A DNA stretch of 64,000 nucleotides, taken from NCBI GenBank assembly GCA_036734945.1, contig DAIMXP010000012.1, positions 1 to 64,000 of the forward strand. Direction: 5' to 3'. Source of the DNA: UBA4733 sp036734945. Its GTDB lineage: Bacteria; Chloroflexota; UBA4733. Under the pieces are notes generated by a model, which searched no databases, was not told where the DNA came from, and saw only the letters and a list, made by a program, of their open reading frames with translations. A program made the translations under genes and the position numbers. How positions within the stretch are numbered: position 1 is the stretch's first letter; each line of letters opens with the position of its first letter. Below are positions 32,290 through 40,980 of the stretch, piece by piece.

Positions 32290-34742
32290 AGGCGCCGCTA
32301 AGCTGGCTGAGCGATTTCGTCCCGCTGACGCTGCCCGCCAAGCAGCTCGGCGCCCGCCTGACGATGTCCGGCACGGAACTGGAGCACATCGAGCAGACGG
32401 GCGCCGCCTGGCCCGGCCTCGTGGTGGGCAAGATTATCGCCCTGGAGAAGCACCCCAACGCTGACCGCCTGCAACTGGCGACGGTGGACACCGGCGGCGA
32501 AACGCCGGCGCACATCGTCTGCGGCGCTACCAATATCGCGCCCGGCCAGACGGTGCCGGTCGCCTTGCCGGGCAGTACCGTCGGTGACATGTTGATCGAG
32601 CGTCGGCGCGTGCGCGGCGTCGCCTCCGAGGGCATGCTCTGTTCCCCGAAAGAGTTGGGCATCTCGGAGGACCATTCGGGCATTCTGATTCTTGACACAG
32701 GCCCGGCGCCGGGCACGCCGCTGGGCGAGGCGCTGGGCGACACCGTACTCGACCTCTATATCACGCCGAACCGCCCCGACTGCCTCTCCATTCGCGGCAT
32801 CGCGCGTGAAGTGGCGGCCTTGACCAATCAGCCGCTGTGCCAGCCGGAAGCACACCCGGTGGAGACTGGCCCGCCGATCCAGGACCTGGCCGGCATCCGC
32901 GTGGAAGCCCCAGACCTCTGCCCGCGCTATGCCGCCCGGCTGGTGCGCGGTGTCAAGATCGGGCCATCACCGGACTGGTTGCAGCGACGGCTGGAAGCTG
33001 CGGGCGTGCGGGCAATCAACAACGTCGTGGATGTCAGCAACTACGTGATGCTGGAAGTCGGTCAGCCGCTGCACACCTTTGACTTCGGCCATGTGCGCGG
33101 CGGGACTGTGATCGTGCGGCGTGCGCTGGTCGACGAGACCATCCGCACCCTCGATAACACCGAACGGCCACTCACGCCCGCGATGCTGCTGATCTGCGAT
33201 GCGGAGCGGGCGATTGGCGTCGCCGGCGTGATGGGCGGCAGCGACAGTGAGGTCAGCGCCGGCACGACCGACGTGCTGATCGAGTCGGCGTCGTTCGCGC
33301 CCGCCAGCATCCGGCGCACGTCACAGGCGCTCGGCCTGCGCTCAGAGGCGTCGATGCGCTTTGAGCGCGGCATCGATCCAGCCTACGTCCGTCCGGCGCT
33401 GGATCGCGCAGCCGAACTAATCTGGCAAGTGGCAGGCGGAACGATCTGCCGCGGCGCCATCGACATCTACCCACAGCCGGAGCAGGTGCGGACGCTCCAT
33501 CTGGAGCTTTCGACGCTGGAGGCCCTGCTCGGCGCCCGCTACGATCCCGCCACGGTGGAACAGACCTTGACTGCGCTTGGGTACGCCCTGACACCGAGCG
33601 GCGAGAACGCCTGGACGGTGCATGTGCCGAGCTTTCGCCGCGACGTGACGGTGGTTCCTGACCTGATCGAAGACGTGGCGCGCGTTCGCGGCTACGACGA
33701 GATCACGCCGACGCTGCCCAGTTCCCCGCCCCCGGAGACACAGGTCAACCCCTGGCTCAGCTTCGAAGTGAGCCTGCGGACACTCTTGATGGACCTTGGA
33801 CTGACCGAAACGGTGAACTATCCCCTCACCAGCAAAGAAAGCATGGCGCGGCTGCTAGCCGCCGGTCAGCCGGACTCCGGCGCGGCGTCCCAGGCGCTCT
33901 TGCCAAGCCTGCGACCGAACGGGCTGGCCGAACTGCTGGAGCAGGCGATCACGGTGCGCAACCCCCTCTCCCCGGAGTGGGGCAGTTTGCGCCTGACGCT
34001 CCTCGATAGTATGCTGCGCACCCTGGCCCTGAACGCCCGCCACAGCGCCACGGTCGCCCTCTTCGAAGTCGGGCGTGTCTACGAGCCGGCCGAACCGGAT
34101 ACGCTGCCGCACGAATTGCGCACACTGTCTATCGGGTTGACCGGGCTGGAGCACCCCCCTTCCTGGCAGGAGCCGGCACGACCTTTCGACTTCTGGAGCC
34201 TCAAGGGTGTTGTGTCTGCCCTGCTGGACCGATTGGCCATCCAACCGGCTGTGTGGGAGGCGGGAACACACCCGGCGTTGCATCCCGGTCGCACGGCCTG
34301 GCTGCGGCTCGGCGCCACAACCATCGGTGTCGTGGGCGAAGTACACCCTATTTGTGCTACCGCCTATGGCCTGACTGGGCGAGCCTATGTCGCCGAACTT
34401 GATCTGCAGTCGCTGGTTGCGTACACTGAGTCAGTGACGATCATGTCGCTGTCGCGCTATCCTGTTGTCGAGCAGGATGTCGCCGTGGTGGTCTCGATGG
34501 AGACCCCGGCGGCGGACGTAGCGGCGGTCATCCGGCAGTCGGCCGGACCGTGGTGCCGGTCCATTCGGCTGTTTGATGTCTATAGCGGGGAGCAAGTCGG
34601 CACTGTCAAGAAGAGTCTGGCCTTCGCCTTGACCTTTCAGGCGCAGGATCGCACGTTGACGGTGGAGGAGGTTAACCAGGCGCGGGGACACATTCAGGAG
34701 GCGCTCGCTGCCACCCTGGGCGCCACTCTCCGCGCCGGTTAG
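32286..34742 (+). CDS. pheT: Phenylalanyl-tRNA synthetase beta subunit
   Basis: An 818-residue beta subunit. Domains in order: an N-terminal tRNA-binding EMAP-like domain (VGKIIALEKHPNADRLQLA, HIVCGATNI), the B3/B4 editing domain (VRAINNVVDVSNYVMLEVGQ, GVAGVMGGSDSEVS, LRSEASMRFERGIDP), B5 (YDPATVEQTLTALGY), the catalytic-like core (YDEITPTLPSSPP, ETVNYPLTSKESM, NPLSPEWGSLRLTLLDSML), and the C-terminal anticodon-binding FDX-ACB domain (SLSRYPVVEQDVAVVV). Translation starts at GTG 32286, overlapping the pheS stop, so the subunits are coupled. Confidence 0.96.
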   Translation: MKAPLSWLSDFVPLTLPAKQLGARLTMSGTELEHIEQTGAAWPGLVVGKIIALEKHPNADRLQLATVDTGGETPAHIVCGATNIAPGQTVPVALPGSTVGDMLIERRRVRGVASEGMLCSPKELGISEDHSGILILDTGPAPGTPLGEALGDTVLDLYITPNRPDCLSIRGIAREVAALTNQPLCQPEAHPVETGPPIQDLAGIRVEAPDLCPRYAARLVRGVKIGPSPDWLQRRLEAAGVRAINNVVDVSNYVMLEVGQPLHTFDFGHVRGGTVIVRRALVDETIRTLDNTERPLTPAMLLICDAERAIGVAGVMGGSDSEVSAGTTDVLIESASFAPASIRRTSQALGLRSEASMRFERGIDPAYVRPALDRAAELIWQVAGGTICRGAIDIYPQPEQVRTLHLELSTLEALLGARYDPATVEQTLTALGYALTPSGENAWTVHVPSFRRDVTVVPDLIEDVARVRGYDEITPTLPSSPPPETQVNPWLSFEVSLRTLLMDLGLTETVNYPLTSKESMARLLAAGQPDSGAASQALLPSLRPNGLAELLEQAITVRNPLSPEWGSLRLTLLDSMLRTLALNARHSATVALFEVGRVYEPAEPDTLPHELRTLSIGLTGLEHPPSWQEPARPFDFWSLKGVVSALLDRLAIQPAVWEAGTHPALHPGRTAWLRLGATTIGVVGEVHPICATAYGLTGRAYVAELDLQSLVAYTESVTIMSLSRYPVVEQDVAVVVSMETPAADVAAVIRQSAGPWCRSIRLFDVYSGEQVGTVKKSLAFALTFQAQDRTLTVEEVNQARGHIQEALAATLGATLRAG

Positions 34743-34748
34743 GCACAC

Positions 34749-35306
34749 ATGCCAAACTGGATCGACATCGCCGTCCCGGTCCTCGTGTTCATCACGGTGG
34801 TCTGGGGCTTCAGCACCGGCTACTGGTACGCGCTCGTCCTGCTCATCTCCATCCTGGTCGGTCTGGTGATCGGCGCACGCTTTGATAGCAGCGCGGCAAC
34901 GCAGGTTGGACGGGTGCTCACGAGCACCGGGTTCCCGCTCCTGGAGGCGCTCGTGTTCGTCGTCCTGACGATCATCGCCACTGGTGTCACTGCCGGCATC
35001 GTTGGCTGGCTCCTTGGGTTTGCCCGCCCGGAAACCCGCGCCGCCCGCGCCTTGCCCTCCGCCCACTTCTTCGGCGCCCTGTTCGGCCTTGGCTTTGGAG
35101 CCGTACTGGCCTCCGTGCTCTTGATGGCCGCCTACCTTGGCAGCAGCGATGCCTCGAGCCAGTCGGCGTCGGCGGCAGCCGCCCTGCGCGCCACGCTCGA
35201 CCGGTCGACGGTGACACCGGGCGTCTGGCGGCTGGTCCACCTGGAGCAGCGCGGCATGAAGCCGCTCCTAGGCCCCAGCACACTGCCACCCTTTAACGTG
35301 CCGTAA
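34749..35306 (+). CDS. CvpA-like integral membrane protein
   Basis: A 185-residue membrane protein starting 6 bp after pheT. It shows three or four hydrophobic segments: WIDIAVPVLVFITVVWGF, YALVLLISILVGLVIGA, LLEALVFVVLTIIATGVTAG and HFFGALFGLGFGAVLASVLL. The arrangement of an Asp in the first helix and small residues in the others resembles the CvpA family (colicin V production-like, function unclear). The last ~60 residues are hydrophilic. Its position behind pheT may reflect operon membership only. Confidence 0.65.
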   Translation: MPNWIDIAVPVLVFITVVWGFSTGYWYALVLLISILVGLVIGARFDSSAATQVGRVLTSTGFPLLEALVFVVLTIIATGVTAGIVGWLLGFARPETRAARALPSAHFFGALFGLGFGAVLASVLLMAAYLGSSDASSQSASAAAALRATLDRSTVTPGVWRLVHLEQRGMKPLLGPSTLPPFNVP

Positions 35307-35313
35307 AGGCTTC

Positions 35314-36102
35314 GTGAAGGCGGTCTACCTCGTCGGGCTGTTGCTCATCTTCGTGCTCGTCGCCCTTGGCTGGCACGCTGTCGCTCGCCCAACACCACCA
35401 CATCACCCTCTGCCACCGGACACCGGCATGGCCCAGGTAGGCGCCAGCGGGGTGCTCCGCGTGGCCATGGACGCCAGCTATCCGCCGTTCGCCGTCGCGA
35501 CGGCCGATGGCAGCCTGCATGGCTTCGACGTTGACCTGGCCCGCGCTATTGCCGTCCGATTAAACGTCACGACAAGCCTGTTGAACATCAGCGAAGACGG
35601 TCTGCCCGATGCGCTGATCGCCAATCAGGCCGATGTCGTCATCTCTGAGCAACGACCCGATCCACGCCTCCGCCTCGCCTACAGCGTTCCCTATTACAAC
35701 GCCGGTCAGGTGCTCCTGGTGGCGGGGAACAATCGCCAGGTCACGAGTTTCGCCGACCTCCGCCAGCAGACCGTCGGCGTCGAGCTGGGCAGCGACGCCG
35801 ACGAGTGGCTGCGGCGGCAACAGACGACGCCGGTTCTGGTGAAACACTACGGCGCCGTTGCCGCCGCCATCAACGATCTGACCGCCGGCGCCATAGCGGC
35901 GTTCGTCACCGACGCGCCAACCGCCGCCGGGTTGCTCCGGCAAGGCGACGGCGTTCGGCTCGTCGGCCCGGCGCTGACCCAGGACCCGTATGTTGTGGCT
36001 GCGGCGCCCCAGAACCTTTCGTTGATTCGAGCCGTGGACCAGGCGCTGGCTGCGCTGCAGGCAGACGGCACGCTTCAGGCGCTGCTGACGAAGGATATCT
36101 GA
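35314..36102 (+). CDS. Transporter substrate-binding protein, amino acid type (SBP family 3)
   Basis: A 262-residue periplasmic-binding-type protein. The N-terminus KAVYLVGLLLIFVLVALGW is a signal anchor with no lipobox Cys. The mature part starts GVLRVAMDASYPPFAVATAD and has GFDVDLARAIAVRLNV, ADVVISEQRPDPRLRLAYSV and GVELGSDADEWLR, the usual order of polar-amino-acid-binding proteins. It begins with GTG 35314, 7 bp after the CvpA-like gene. No permease or ATPase is adjacent. It is the third solute-binding protein in the window without its transporter. Convergent with rlmA, 12 bp away. Confidence 0.85.
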   Translation: MKAVYLVGLLLIFVLVALGWHAVARPTPPHHPLPPDTGMAQVGASGVLRVAMDASYPPFAVATADGSLHGFDVDLARAIAVRLNVTTSLLNISEDGLPDALIANQADVVISEQRPDPRLRLAYSVPYYNAGQVLLVAGNNRQVTSFADLRQQTVGVELGSDADEWLRRQQTTPVLVKHYGAVAAAINDLTAGAIAAFVTDAPTAAGLLRQGDGVRLVGPALTQDPYVVAAAPQNLSLIRAVDQALAALQADGTLQALLTKDI

Positions 36103-36114
36103 CCATCACCGCTA

Positions 36115-37047
36115 TCACTGCCCGATCGCCGGTTCAAAAACGCGAATACACGCATCAACCGTTGTGCGCAGGGGCGCCGTTGCTTCCGTGTGGGACCGCC
36201 TGGCTGCATCGATGTTCCAACCGAAGGGCGTCATCGTGAGCAGGTCGCCGATCATTGCAGCACTCGGTAGGTCTATGTCGTAGGTGAGCTCCGTCTCGGT
36301 TCGCAACGTGAAGTGCGGCGCCAGGTTGGCAAGTATCTGGTCCGCCTGGTGCGGTAACACTTCTGGGTAGAGGAGTTGCCGCAACGAATAGAGGTGCCTG
36401 GGACCGGGACCGACGACGATGAGTAAACCGCCAGGTCGCAGCACTCGCTGAAACTCCATTGGAGCAAGCGGTGCGAAGATACTCAGGATTATGTCCAGAG
36501 ATGAGCTGACCAGGGGAAGGCCAACGATACTCGCCACCAGCCAGTGCATAGCCTTGCTGCGATGCGTGGCGTACTGCATGGCGTGCCGGGAGACATCGAC
36601 GCCGTACAAGTCCGGCGCAGAGGCAGGCGTTCGCGCAGTCAAGGCGCTGTGGAGGTATGCGAGGTAATAGCCTTCGCCAGCGCCGGCATCGAGAATGTGG
36701 GAGCGGTCTCCCTGTAGCGCGTGGGACAGCGCGGTGAGGACTGTGCTGTTGATCTCGTTGGCCAGCGCCGAATAGAAGCCGCCCTCCAGGAAACGCCGAC
36801 GGGAGAGGATCATCTCCCGGTTGTCACCGGGGTCCTTGGAATGGCGGCGCGAGGACGGCAACAGGTTAACGTAGCCTTGCCGGGCGATATCGTAGGAGTG
36901 ACCGTTCGCACAACTGTACGTGCGCTCCTGGCGGCGCAACCCGGCGTGGCAATGGGGACAGCGCAGGACGCCGCCCGGCAGGTCATCATCTGGCGGCAGG
37001 ACGCGTGCCACCGACGTTGCCTGATCGGGGCAGGTAGGCGGCGTCAA
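36115..37047 (-). CDS. rlmA: 23S rRNA (guanine-N1)-methyltransferase, RlmA type
   Basis: A 310-residue SAM-dependent methyltransferase. The N-terminal zinc finger is visible (LRCPHCHAGL, YSCANGHSYD), then ARQGYVNLLPSSRRHSKDPG, a signature of RlmA proteins. The Rossmann domain shows ILDAGAGEGYYLAYL (SAM motif I), IILSIFAPLAPMEFQRVLRP and GGLLIVVGPGPRHL. RlmA methylates N1 of a guanine in 23S rRNA helix 35 (G745 or G748). It overlaps the stop of the upstream glycerate kinase (ATGA). The extra ~25 N-terminal residues before the zinc finger may be untranslated if a later start is used. Confidence 0.88.
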   Translation of the reverse strand: MTPPTCPDQATSVARVLPPDDDLPGGVLRCPHCHAGLRRQERTYSCANGHSYDIARQGYVNLLPSSRRHSKDPGDNREMILSRRRFLEGGFYSALANEINSTVLTALSHALQGDRSHILDAGAGEGYYLAYLHSALTARTPASAPDLYGVDVSRHAMQYATHRSKAMHWLVASIVGLPLVSSSLDIILSIFAPLAPMEFQRVLRPGGLLIVVGPGPRHLYSLRQLLYPEVLPHQADQILANLAPHFTLRTETELTYDIDLPSAAMIGDLLTMTPFGWNIDAARRSHTEATAPLRTTVDACIRVFEPAIGQ

Positions 37048-38378
37048 GAGACCAGGACCAGAAAGAGATCGTTCACGTTCGTGCCGCTCGGACCGGTGCG
37101 GATCAGCGCACCAGCCGCGTCGAGCAGCGGGTAGGCATCGTTGCGCTCCAGCGCCGCTCGTGCCTGCAACCCCTGGGCAGCGGCGCGGCGCACGGTGTCG
37201 CCATCGACGATGGCGCCGGCGGCGTCGGTGGGGCCATCGCCACCGTCGGTCGCCAGCGCGGCAAGGCTGATGTCGGCCTGGCCTTCCAGCAGCAAAGCCG
37301 CCGCCAGCGCCAACTCCTGATTGCGACCGCCCGTGCCGTCACCACGCACGGTGACGGTTGTCTCGCCGCCGGCCAGCAGGCAGAACGGTCGGGAATATCG
37401 CTGCGCGGCACGGCGGGCCTCCGCCAGCAGCAGGGCTGCCACGTCGCGCGCCTCGCCTTGCATGGTCGTGCTGTAGCGCAGGGTGACGTAGCCCTCTTGC
37501 TCGGCCGCTCGTTGAGCAGCCAGGCAAGCCTGTTCCAGCCCGGCGATCACGTGAGCACGCGCGCGGGCGAAGCAGGGATCACCAGCCTTGGGCGTCTCGC
37601 CTATCTCCCCACGCCGGCCGGCTCGCAGCCGTTCCAGGACCGGCGGCGGTATCTGCTCCGATAAGCCGTATCGCTCGATCACGGCCAGCGCCTCGGCAAA
37701 CGTTGAGGCATCCGGCACGGTCGGTCCGGAGGCAATGACATCGACAGCATCCCCAATCACGTCGGAAAGCAGGAGCGTGATAAACGTCGCGCCGTTCGCG
37801 GCACGAGCAAGTTGCCCGCCCTTGACGGCCGAGCAGTGTTTGCGAACTGCGTTGATCTCGTTTATCGTGCAGCCGGCACGCAGTAGCGCGCTGGTCAGCG
37901 CCTGCTTATCCACGAGCGTCAGGGGCGCAGCCGGCGCCACCAGCAGCGCCGAGCCGCCGCCGGACAGCAGGCAGATCAGGAGGTCCTCCGGGCCTGCCGT
38001 GGCCACGAGCGCCAGTAGGTCCCTTGTGGCAGCCACGCCGGCGGCGTCCGGCACCGGGTGCGCGGCTTCGCGCACCTGCACGTGCCGCAACGGTCCGCCG
38101 TGCCCTTCTTTCACGATCACTAGACCGGCGTCAAGCCGGTCGCCGAGAATCCGCTCCAGTTCCGTCGCCATAGGCACGCCGGCCTTGCCGGCCCCGACGA
38201 CCAGCACGCGCCGGAAGTGCGCGAGGTCGTATCGCGTGTCACCAGCAAGCAGCATCTCGCCCTCGCGCTGCAGGTGTACCCGCACGGCCGCCGCCGGGTC
38301 GGCCGCCGCCACTGCCGCGCGGTAACAGCGCAGCGCCACGTCGCGCCGCTCCTGTGTGCCCGCTGATTCCGTCCCCAT
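37044..38378 (-). CDS. Glycerate 2-kinase (MOFRL/DUF4147 family)
   Basis: A 444-residue type-2 glycerate kinase. The N-terminal domain has RVLVVGAGKAGVPMATEL, IVKEGHGG, EAAHPVPDAAG and LLICLLSGGGSALLVAP; the C-terminal MOFRL domain has LLAGGETTVTVRGDGTGGRN, LAALATDGGDGPTDAAGAIV and the final GPSGTNVNDLFLVLV. It phosphorylates D-glycerate to 2-phosphoglycerate, feeding glycolysis. In this genome it could process glycerate produced from sugar-acid catabolism (inference). It is upstream of and coupled to rlmA. Confidence 0.93.
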   Translation of the reverse strand: MGTESAGTQERRDVALRCYRAAVAAADPAAAVRVHLQREGEMLLAGDTRYDLAHFRRVLVVGAGKAGVPMATELERILGDRLDAGLVIVKEGHGGPLRHVQVREAAHPVPDAAGVAATRDLLALVATAGPEDLLICLLSGGGSALLVAPAAPLTLVDKQALTSALLRAGCTINEINAVRKHCSAVKGGQLARAANGATFITLLLSDVIGDAVDVIASGPTVPDASTFAEALAVIERYGLSEQIPPPVLERLRAGRRGEIGETPKAGDPCFARARAHVIAGLEQACLAAQRAAEQEGYVTLRYSTTMQGEARDVAALLLAEARRAAQRYSRPFCLLAGGETTVTVRGDGTGGRNQELALAAALLLEGQADISLAALATDGGDGPTDAAGAIVDGDTVRRAAAQGLQARAALERNDAYPLLDAAGALIRTGPSGTNVNDLFLVLVS

Positions 38379-38469
38379 TGCGCTCCTCTCGCCTGCGGCC
38401 CGCGCTGTCGAGCATCGGGCGTATCGTATGGTAAGTGATGAGCAACGCGAAGTACGACGTGATGAGGGG

Positions 38470-38607
38470 CCCGGCGACTGAAGTCGCGGCTACCACGAGC
38501 GAATGGTCAGCCTGCGGCTGCCGGCACCTCCGCGGGCTGGGAACGAGTCCACGAAGCGCCCAGAGGGCACCCGCTTCGCAAGGCTAGCCCGCGAATTTGT
38601 TCGCCGG
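38470..38607. repeat. Inverted-repeat element, CCCGGCGACTGAAGTCGCGG family, copy 1
   Basis: The left end CCCGGCGACTGAAGTCGCGG followed by CTA (38470-38492) pairs with CTAGCCCGCGAATTTGTTCG and CCGG (38584-38607), an imperfect inverted repeat. The left end is itself a GCGACT/AGTCGC palindrome. The second copy lies at 39542-39670, so the two bracket the hydrolase gene. Confidence 0.75.
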
Positions 38608-38644
38608 ACCGGCTGGATGCGCCTGATTGAGAACGGATAGCAGC

Positions 38645-39451
38645 ATGTCGGGGCGAACAGCATGGACGGAACGCACGATCGTGCTGCCTCGTCTGCCCAT
38701 CCACTTGCGTGAACTGCCGTCTCCCGGCCCGGCGCTGCTCCTACTGCATGGCCTGGGGGTGGATGGGACCATTTGGCAGGCCATCGGACGGCGGCTCACC
38801 CCTGCTTTCTCGCTCCTGGCAGCGGACTTGCGCGGTCACGGCTGGAGCGGGCGCCCTATCGCCGGCTACCGGGCAGCCGATTATGCCGTCGACGTTGCTG
38901 AACTGCTGGAACGCCTGGCCGGCGAGTACGGCACGCTTCATCTCCTGGGCCATTCGCTCGGCGCGCTGGCAGCACTGGGAGGGGCGGCGCTCAATCCATC
39001 GGCGGTGCAGCGGCTCATCCTGGAGGACCCGCCCCTGAATGGACCCGGACCTCTCGGCCCCTACCTGCGCGGCGTCCTGGTTACCAAGCACGAGTCACGT
39101 GCTGCCCTGTTGCAAACGGTGCAGCACTTCCAGCCGGAACTGGGCGAGTTGGTCGGCAATATCCATGCCTCCATGTGGGAGCGCACCGCCGACGCGGCCT
39201 TACAAGAGATCCTCAACGCGCCGAAAACGGTGTTTGACGTGAACGGCTGGCTAGAGGAGGTGACGGCCCCCACGTTGCTCATGGCGGCGGACCCGGCACT
39301 GGACGCCCGCTTGCATCCGGCGGACGCCGCCGCTGCGTTGAACAGTCTTCGCGATGGACGCCTGGTAGAGTTCCCTGGCGCCGGTCACGTCATCCACGGG
39401 CAACGGGCCGCGCAGTTCTGCCGGATCGTGACGGAGTTCCTGGGGGCGTAA
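38645..39451 (+). CDS. Alpha/beta hydrolase fold protein
   Basis: A 268-residue hydrolase. Motifs are LLLLHGLGVDGTIWQ (oxyanion-hole HG), LLAADLRGHGWSGRP, LLGHSLGALAALGG (nucleophile Ser in GxSxG), an Asp region at LLMAADPALDARL, and GAGHVIHGQRA (catalytic His). It is an esterase, lactonase or similar; the substrate is unknown. ATG 38645 is preferred; a TTG at 38627 in the same frame is an alternative. The gene is isolated and flanked on both sides by copies of the same inverted-repeat element, which suggests it may have moved as a unit, though no transposase is present. Confidence 0.88.
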   Translation: MSGRTAWTERTIVLPRLPIHLRELPSPGPALLLLHGLGVDGTIWQAIGRRLTPAFSLLAADLRGHGWSGRPIAGYRAADYAVDVAELLERLAGEYGTLHLLGHSLGALAALGGAALNPSAVQRLILEDPPLNGPGPLGPYLRGVLVTKHESRAALLQTVQHFQPELGELVGNIHASMWERTADAALQEILNAPKTVFDVNGWLEEVTAPTLLMAADPALDARLHPADAAAALNSLRDGRLVEFPGAGHVIHGQRAAQFCRIVTEFLGA

Positions 39452-39481
39452 AGCTCGGTCGCACCATGCCGACGAAGGCCT

Positions 39482-39718
39482 GCGCAACGAGTGCGCCGCA
39501 AAGTTTTGCGCGGGCTGCTTGCCAACGGCGTCTCCGCCGCGCCCGGCGACTGAAGTCGCGGGCTAGCACCCACGCTACGCGCGGGTACCCGGCGAAGCCC
39601 GCCTTCGCGGGCTGACCGAGTCCGCGCAGGCGGACTTCGCATCGTGTAGCCCGCGACTTCAGTCGCCGGGAGGTCCCAAGCATCCGGTACAAAACTTTGC
39701 GGCGCACTCCTGCGCAAC
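39482..39718. repeat. Nested double inverted-repeat element
   Basis: An outer repeat (39482-39508, containing GAGTGCGCCGCAAAGTTTTG) pairs with its reverse complement at 39690-39718. Inside it an inner repeat CCCGGCGACTGAAGTCGCGG (39542-39565) pairs perfectly with 39647-39670, and small hairpins lie within (GAAGCCCGCCTTCGCGGGC). The outer motif also occurs once, alone, near 13742-13764. The element fills most of the 39452-39802 gap, where I see no gene. Confidence 0.85.
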
Positions 39719-39802
39719 ACGCTGCTCAATCGCCATGGGTCGTGCGATATACTCAGCCGGGAGTTCCAATGTTCCGCGTAGGCCATCAGAGGGACCTGTG
39801 CC

Positions 39803-40045
39803 ATGCTGACCGACTACCTCACTGCCGCTATGCATCAGGCTCATTACGAGATTCTGGAAGATGGCAACTTCTATGGCCAGATTCCGGGATTTGCCGGCGT
39901 CTTTGCCAGCCAGTCCACGCTGGAGGCGACGCGTCAGGAGTTGCAAAGCGTTCTGGAAGGCTGGATATTGCTCGGGCTGCGTCTCGGTGATGCCCTTCCG
40001 GTGGTGAATGGCATCGACCTGGCGCCCGCACTGCACGTGGCCTGA
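39803..40045 (+). CDS. hicB: HicB family antitoxin
   Basis: An 80-residue protein with the degenerate RNase H-like fold of HicB antitoxins: YLTAAMHQAHYEILEDGNFY, GQIPGFAGVFASQSTLEATR, ELQSVLEGWILLGLRLGDALP, VVNGI. HicB neutralises the HicA mRNA interferase. It has no room for a C-terminal DNA-binding domain, so it is the short, non-DNA-binding type and another factor may control transcription. The HicA GTG follows directly on its TGA. This antitoxin-first order is the reverse of the common hicA-hicB order. Confidence 0.85.
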   Translation: MLTDYLTAAMHQAHYEILEDGNFYGQIPGFAGVFASQSTLEATRQELQSVLEGWILLGLRLGDALPVVNGIDLAPALHVA

Positions 40046-40264
40046 GTGGCACGAATTGGTCCAATCGCCCGCCGCGACCTCATCGGCGTATTTCGCCGGT
40101 TAGGCTTCGACGGGCCGTACGCCGGCGGAAACCACGAATATATGCGTCGCGCCGGCCACAAAGTCTACATTCCGAACCCCCACGATGGCGTCATAAGCGG
40201 TCCCTTCTTACGTCGCCTCCTTGATCAGGCCGGCGTAACGCCCGAGGAGTGGGGGCGATTGTAG
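40046..40264 (+). CDS. hicA: HicA family mRNA interferase toxin
   Basis: A 72-residue protein with the dsRBD-like HicA fold: RRDLIGVFRRLGFDGPYAGG, then the catalytic His30 in GGNHEYMRRAGHKVYIPNPH, and ISGPFLRRLLDQAGVTPEEW at the C-terminus. Family members usually have G-x-H-x-x-Y around the catalytic His, which fits GNHEYM. It starts with GTG immediately after the HicB stop. Convergent with the response regulator 2 bp away. As a pair, hicBA is probably a stress or element-stabilisation module. Confidence 0.88.
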   Translation: MARIGPIARRDLIGVFRRLGFDGPYAGGNHEYMRRAGHKVYIPNPHDGVISGPFLRRLLDQAGVTPEEWGRL

Positions 40265-40266
40265 CC

Positions 40267-40980
40267 TCAAGGCACGTTACGCTGGAAGCGGTAACCAACG
40301 TCACGTTCCGTAATGATGTACTGCGGCGAGGACGGATGCTCGCCCAACTTCTCGCGTAGGCGTCGGATGTACTCCCATAGGCTCGCCGCTGATCCTTCGC
40401 CTGCCGGCCAGACGCGGCTCAGGAGCGTCTGGGCCGTCAGTACCTGGCCGGCGTTGCTGATCAGCAGCCAGAGCAGTCGGCTCTCTGTCGGCGTCAGGTG
40501 GACGAGTTGGTCGCCCCTGATGACGTGCCGTCGGCGGAAGTCAACTTCCACGCCGTTGTGAAGGCGTATGGTTGCTGCTGTCGGGTGACCGGCGGGCCAG
40601 GCGCGGCGTAAGACGCTGGCAAGGCGCGCTGAGAGTTCACGAGCACTGAACGGCTTCGTCACGTAGTCGTCGGCGACATCCTGGAGCTGCTGCACCTTGC
40701 TGTCTTCATCATCCACAGCCGTCAGCACAATGACCGGCACAGCGGCGAACTGGCGGAGCTCGCGCGCTACCTCAAGGCCGCTGCCATCGGGCAGCATGAG
40801 GTCAACCACTGCAGCGTGCGGCAACTGTTCGCGCACCAGTCTCTTGCCTTCGGCCACGGTACCAGCCGTGACAACGTCGTAGCCGTCGGCCCGTAGGTGC
40901 AGCCGCAGCGACGCCAGAATGTCGATATCGTCGTCGACGAGCATCACCAACGGTCGCTCGTTGATGTCAGTCCCTTCCAC
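40267..40980 (-). CDS. OmpR-type response regulator
   Basis: A 237-residue regulator. The receiver domain has the acidic cluster VDDD (16-18), phosphorylated Asp60 (VVDLMLPDGSG), Thr/Ser switch at VIVLTAVDD and Lys in DDYVTKPF. The C-terminal winged helix shows VHLTPTESRLLWLLISN, SLWEYIRRLREKLGEHP and YIITERDVGYRFQ. GTG 40980 is chosen; it overlaps the end of the sensor kinase gene, so the pair is translationally coupled. An upstream extension inside the kinase frame has no domain character. The target genes are unknown. Confidence 0.9.
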   Translation of the reverse strand: MEGTDINERPLVMLVDDDIDILASLRLHLRADGYDVVTAGTVAEGKRLVREQLPHAAVVDLMLPDGSGLEVARELRQFAAVPVIVLTAVDDEDSKVQQLQDVADDYVTKPFSARELSARLASVLRRAWPAGHPTAATIRLHNGVEVDFRRRHVIRGDQLVHLTPTESRLLWLLISNAGQVLTAQTLLSRVWPAGEGSAASLWEYIRRLREKLGEHPSSPQYIITERDVGYRFQRNVP

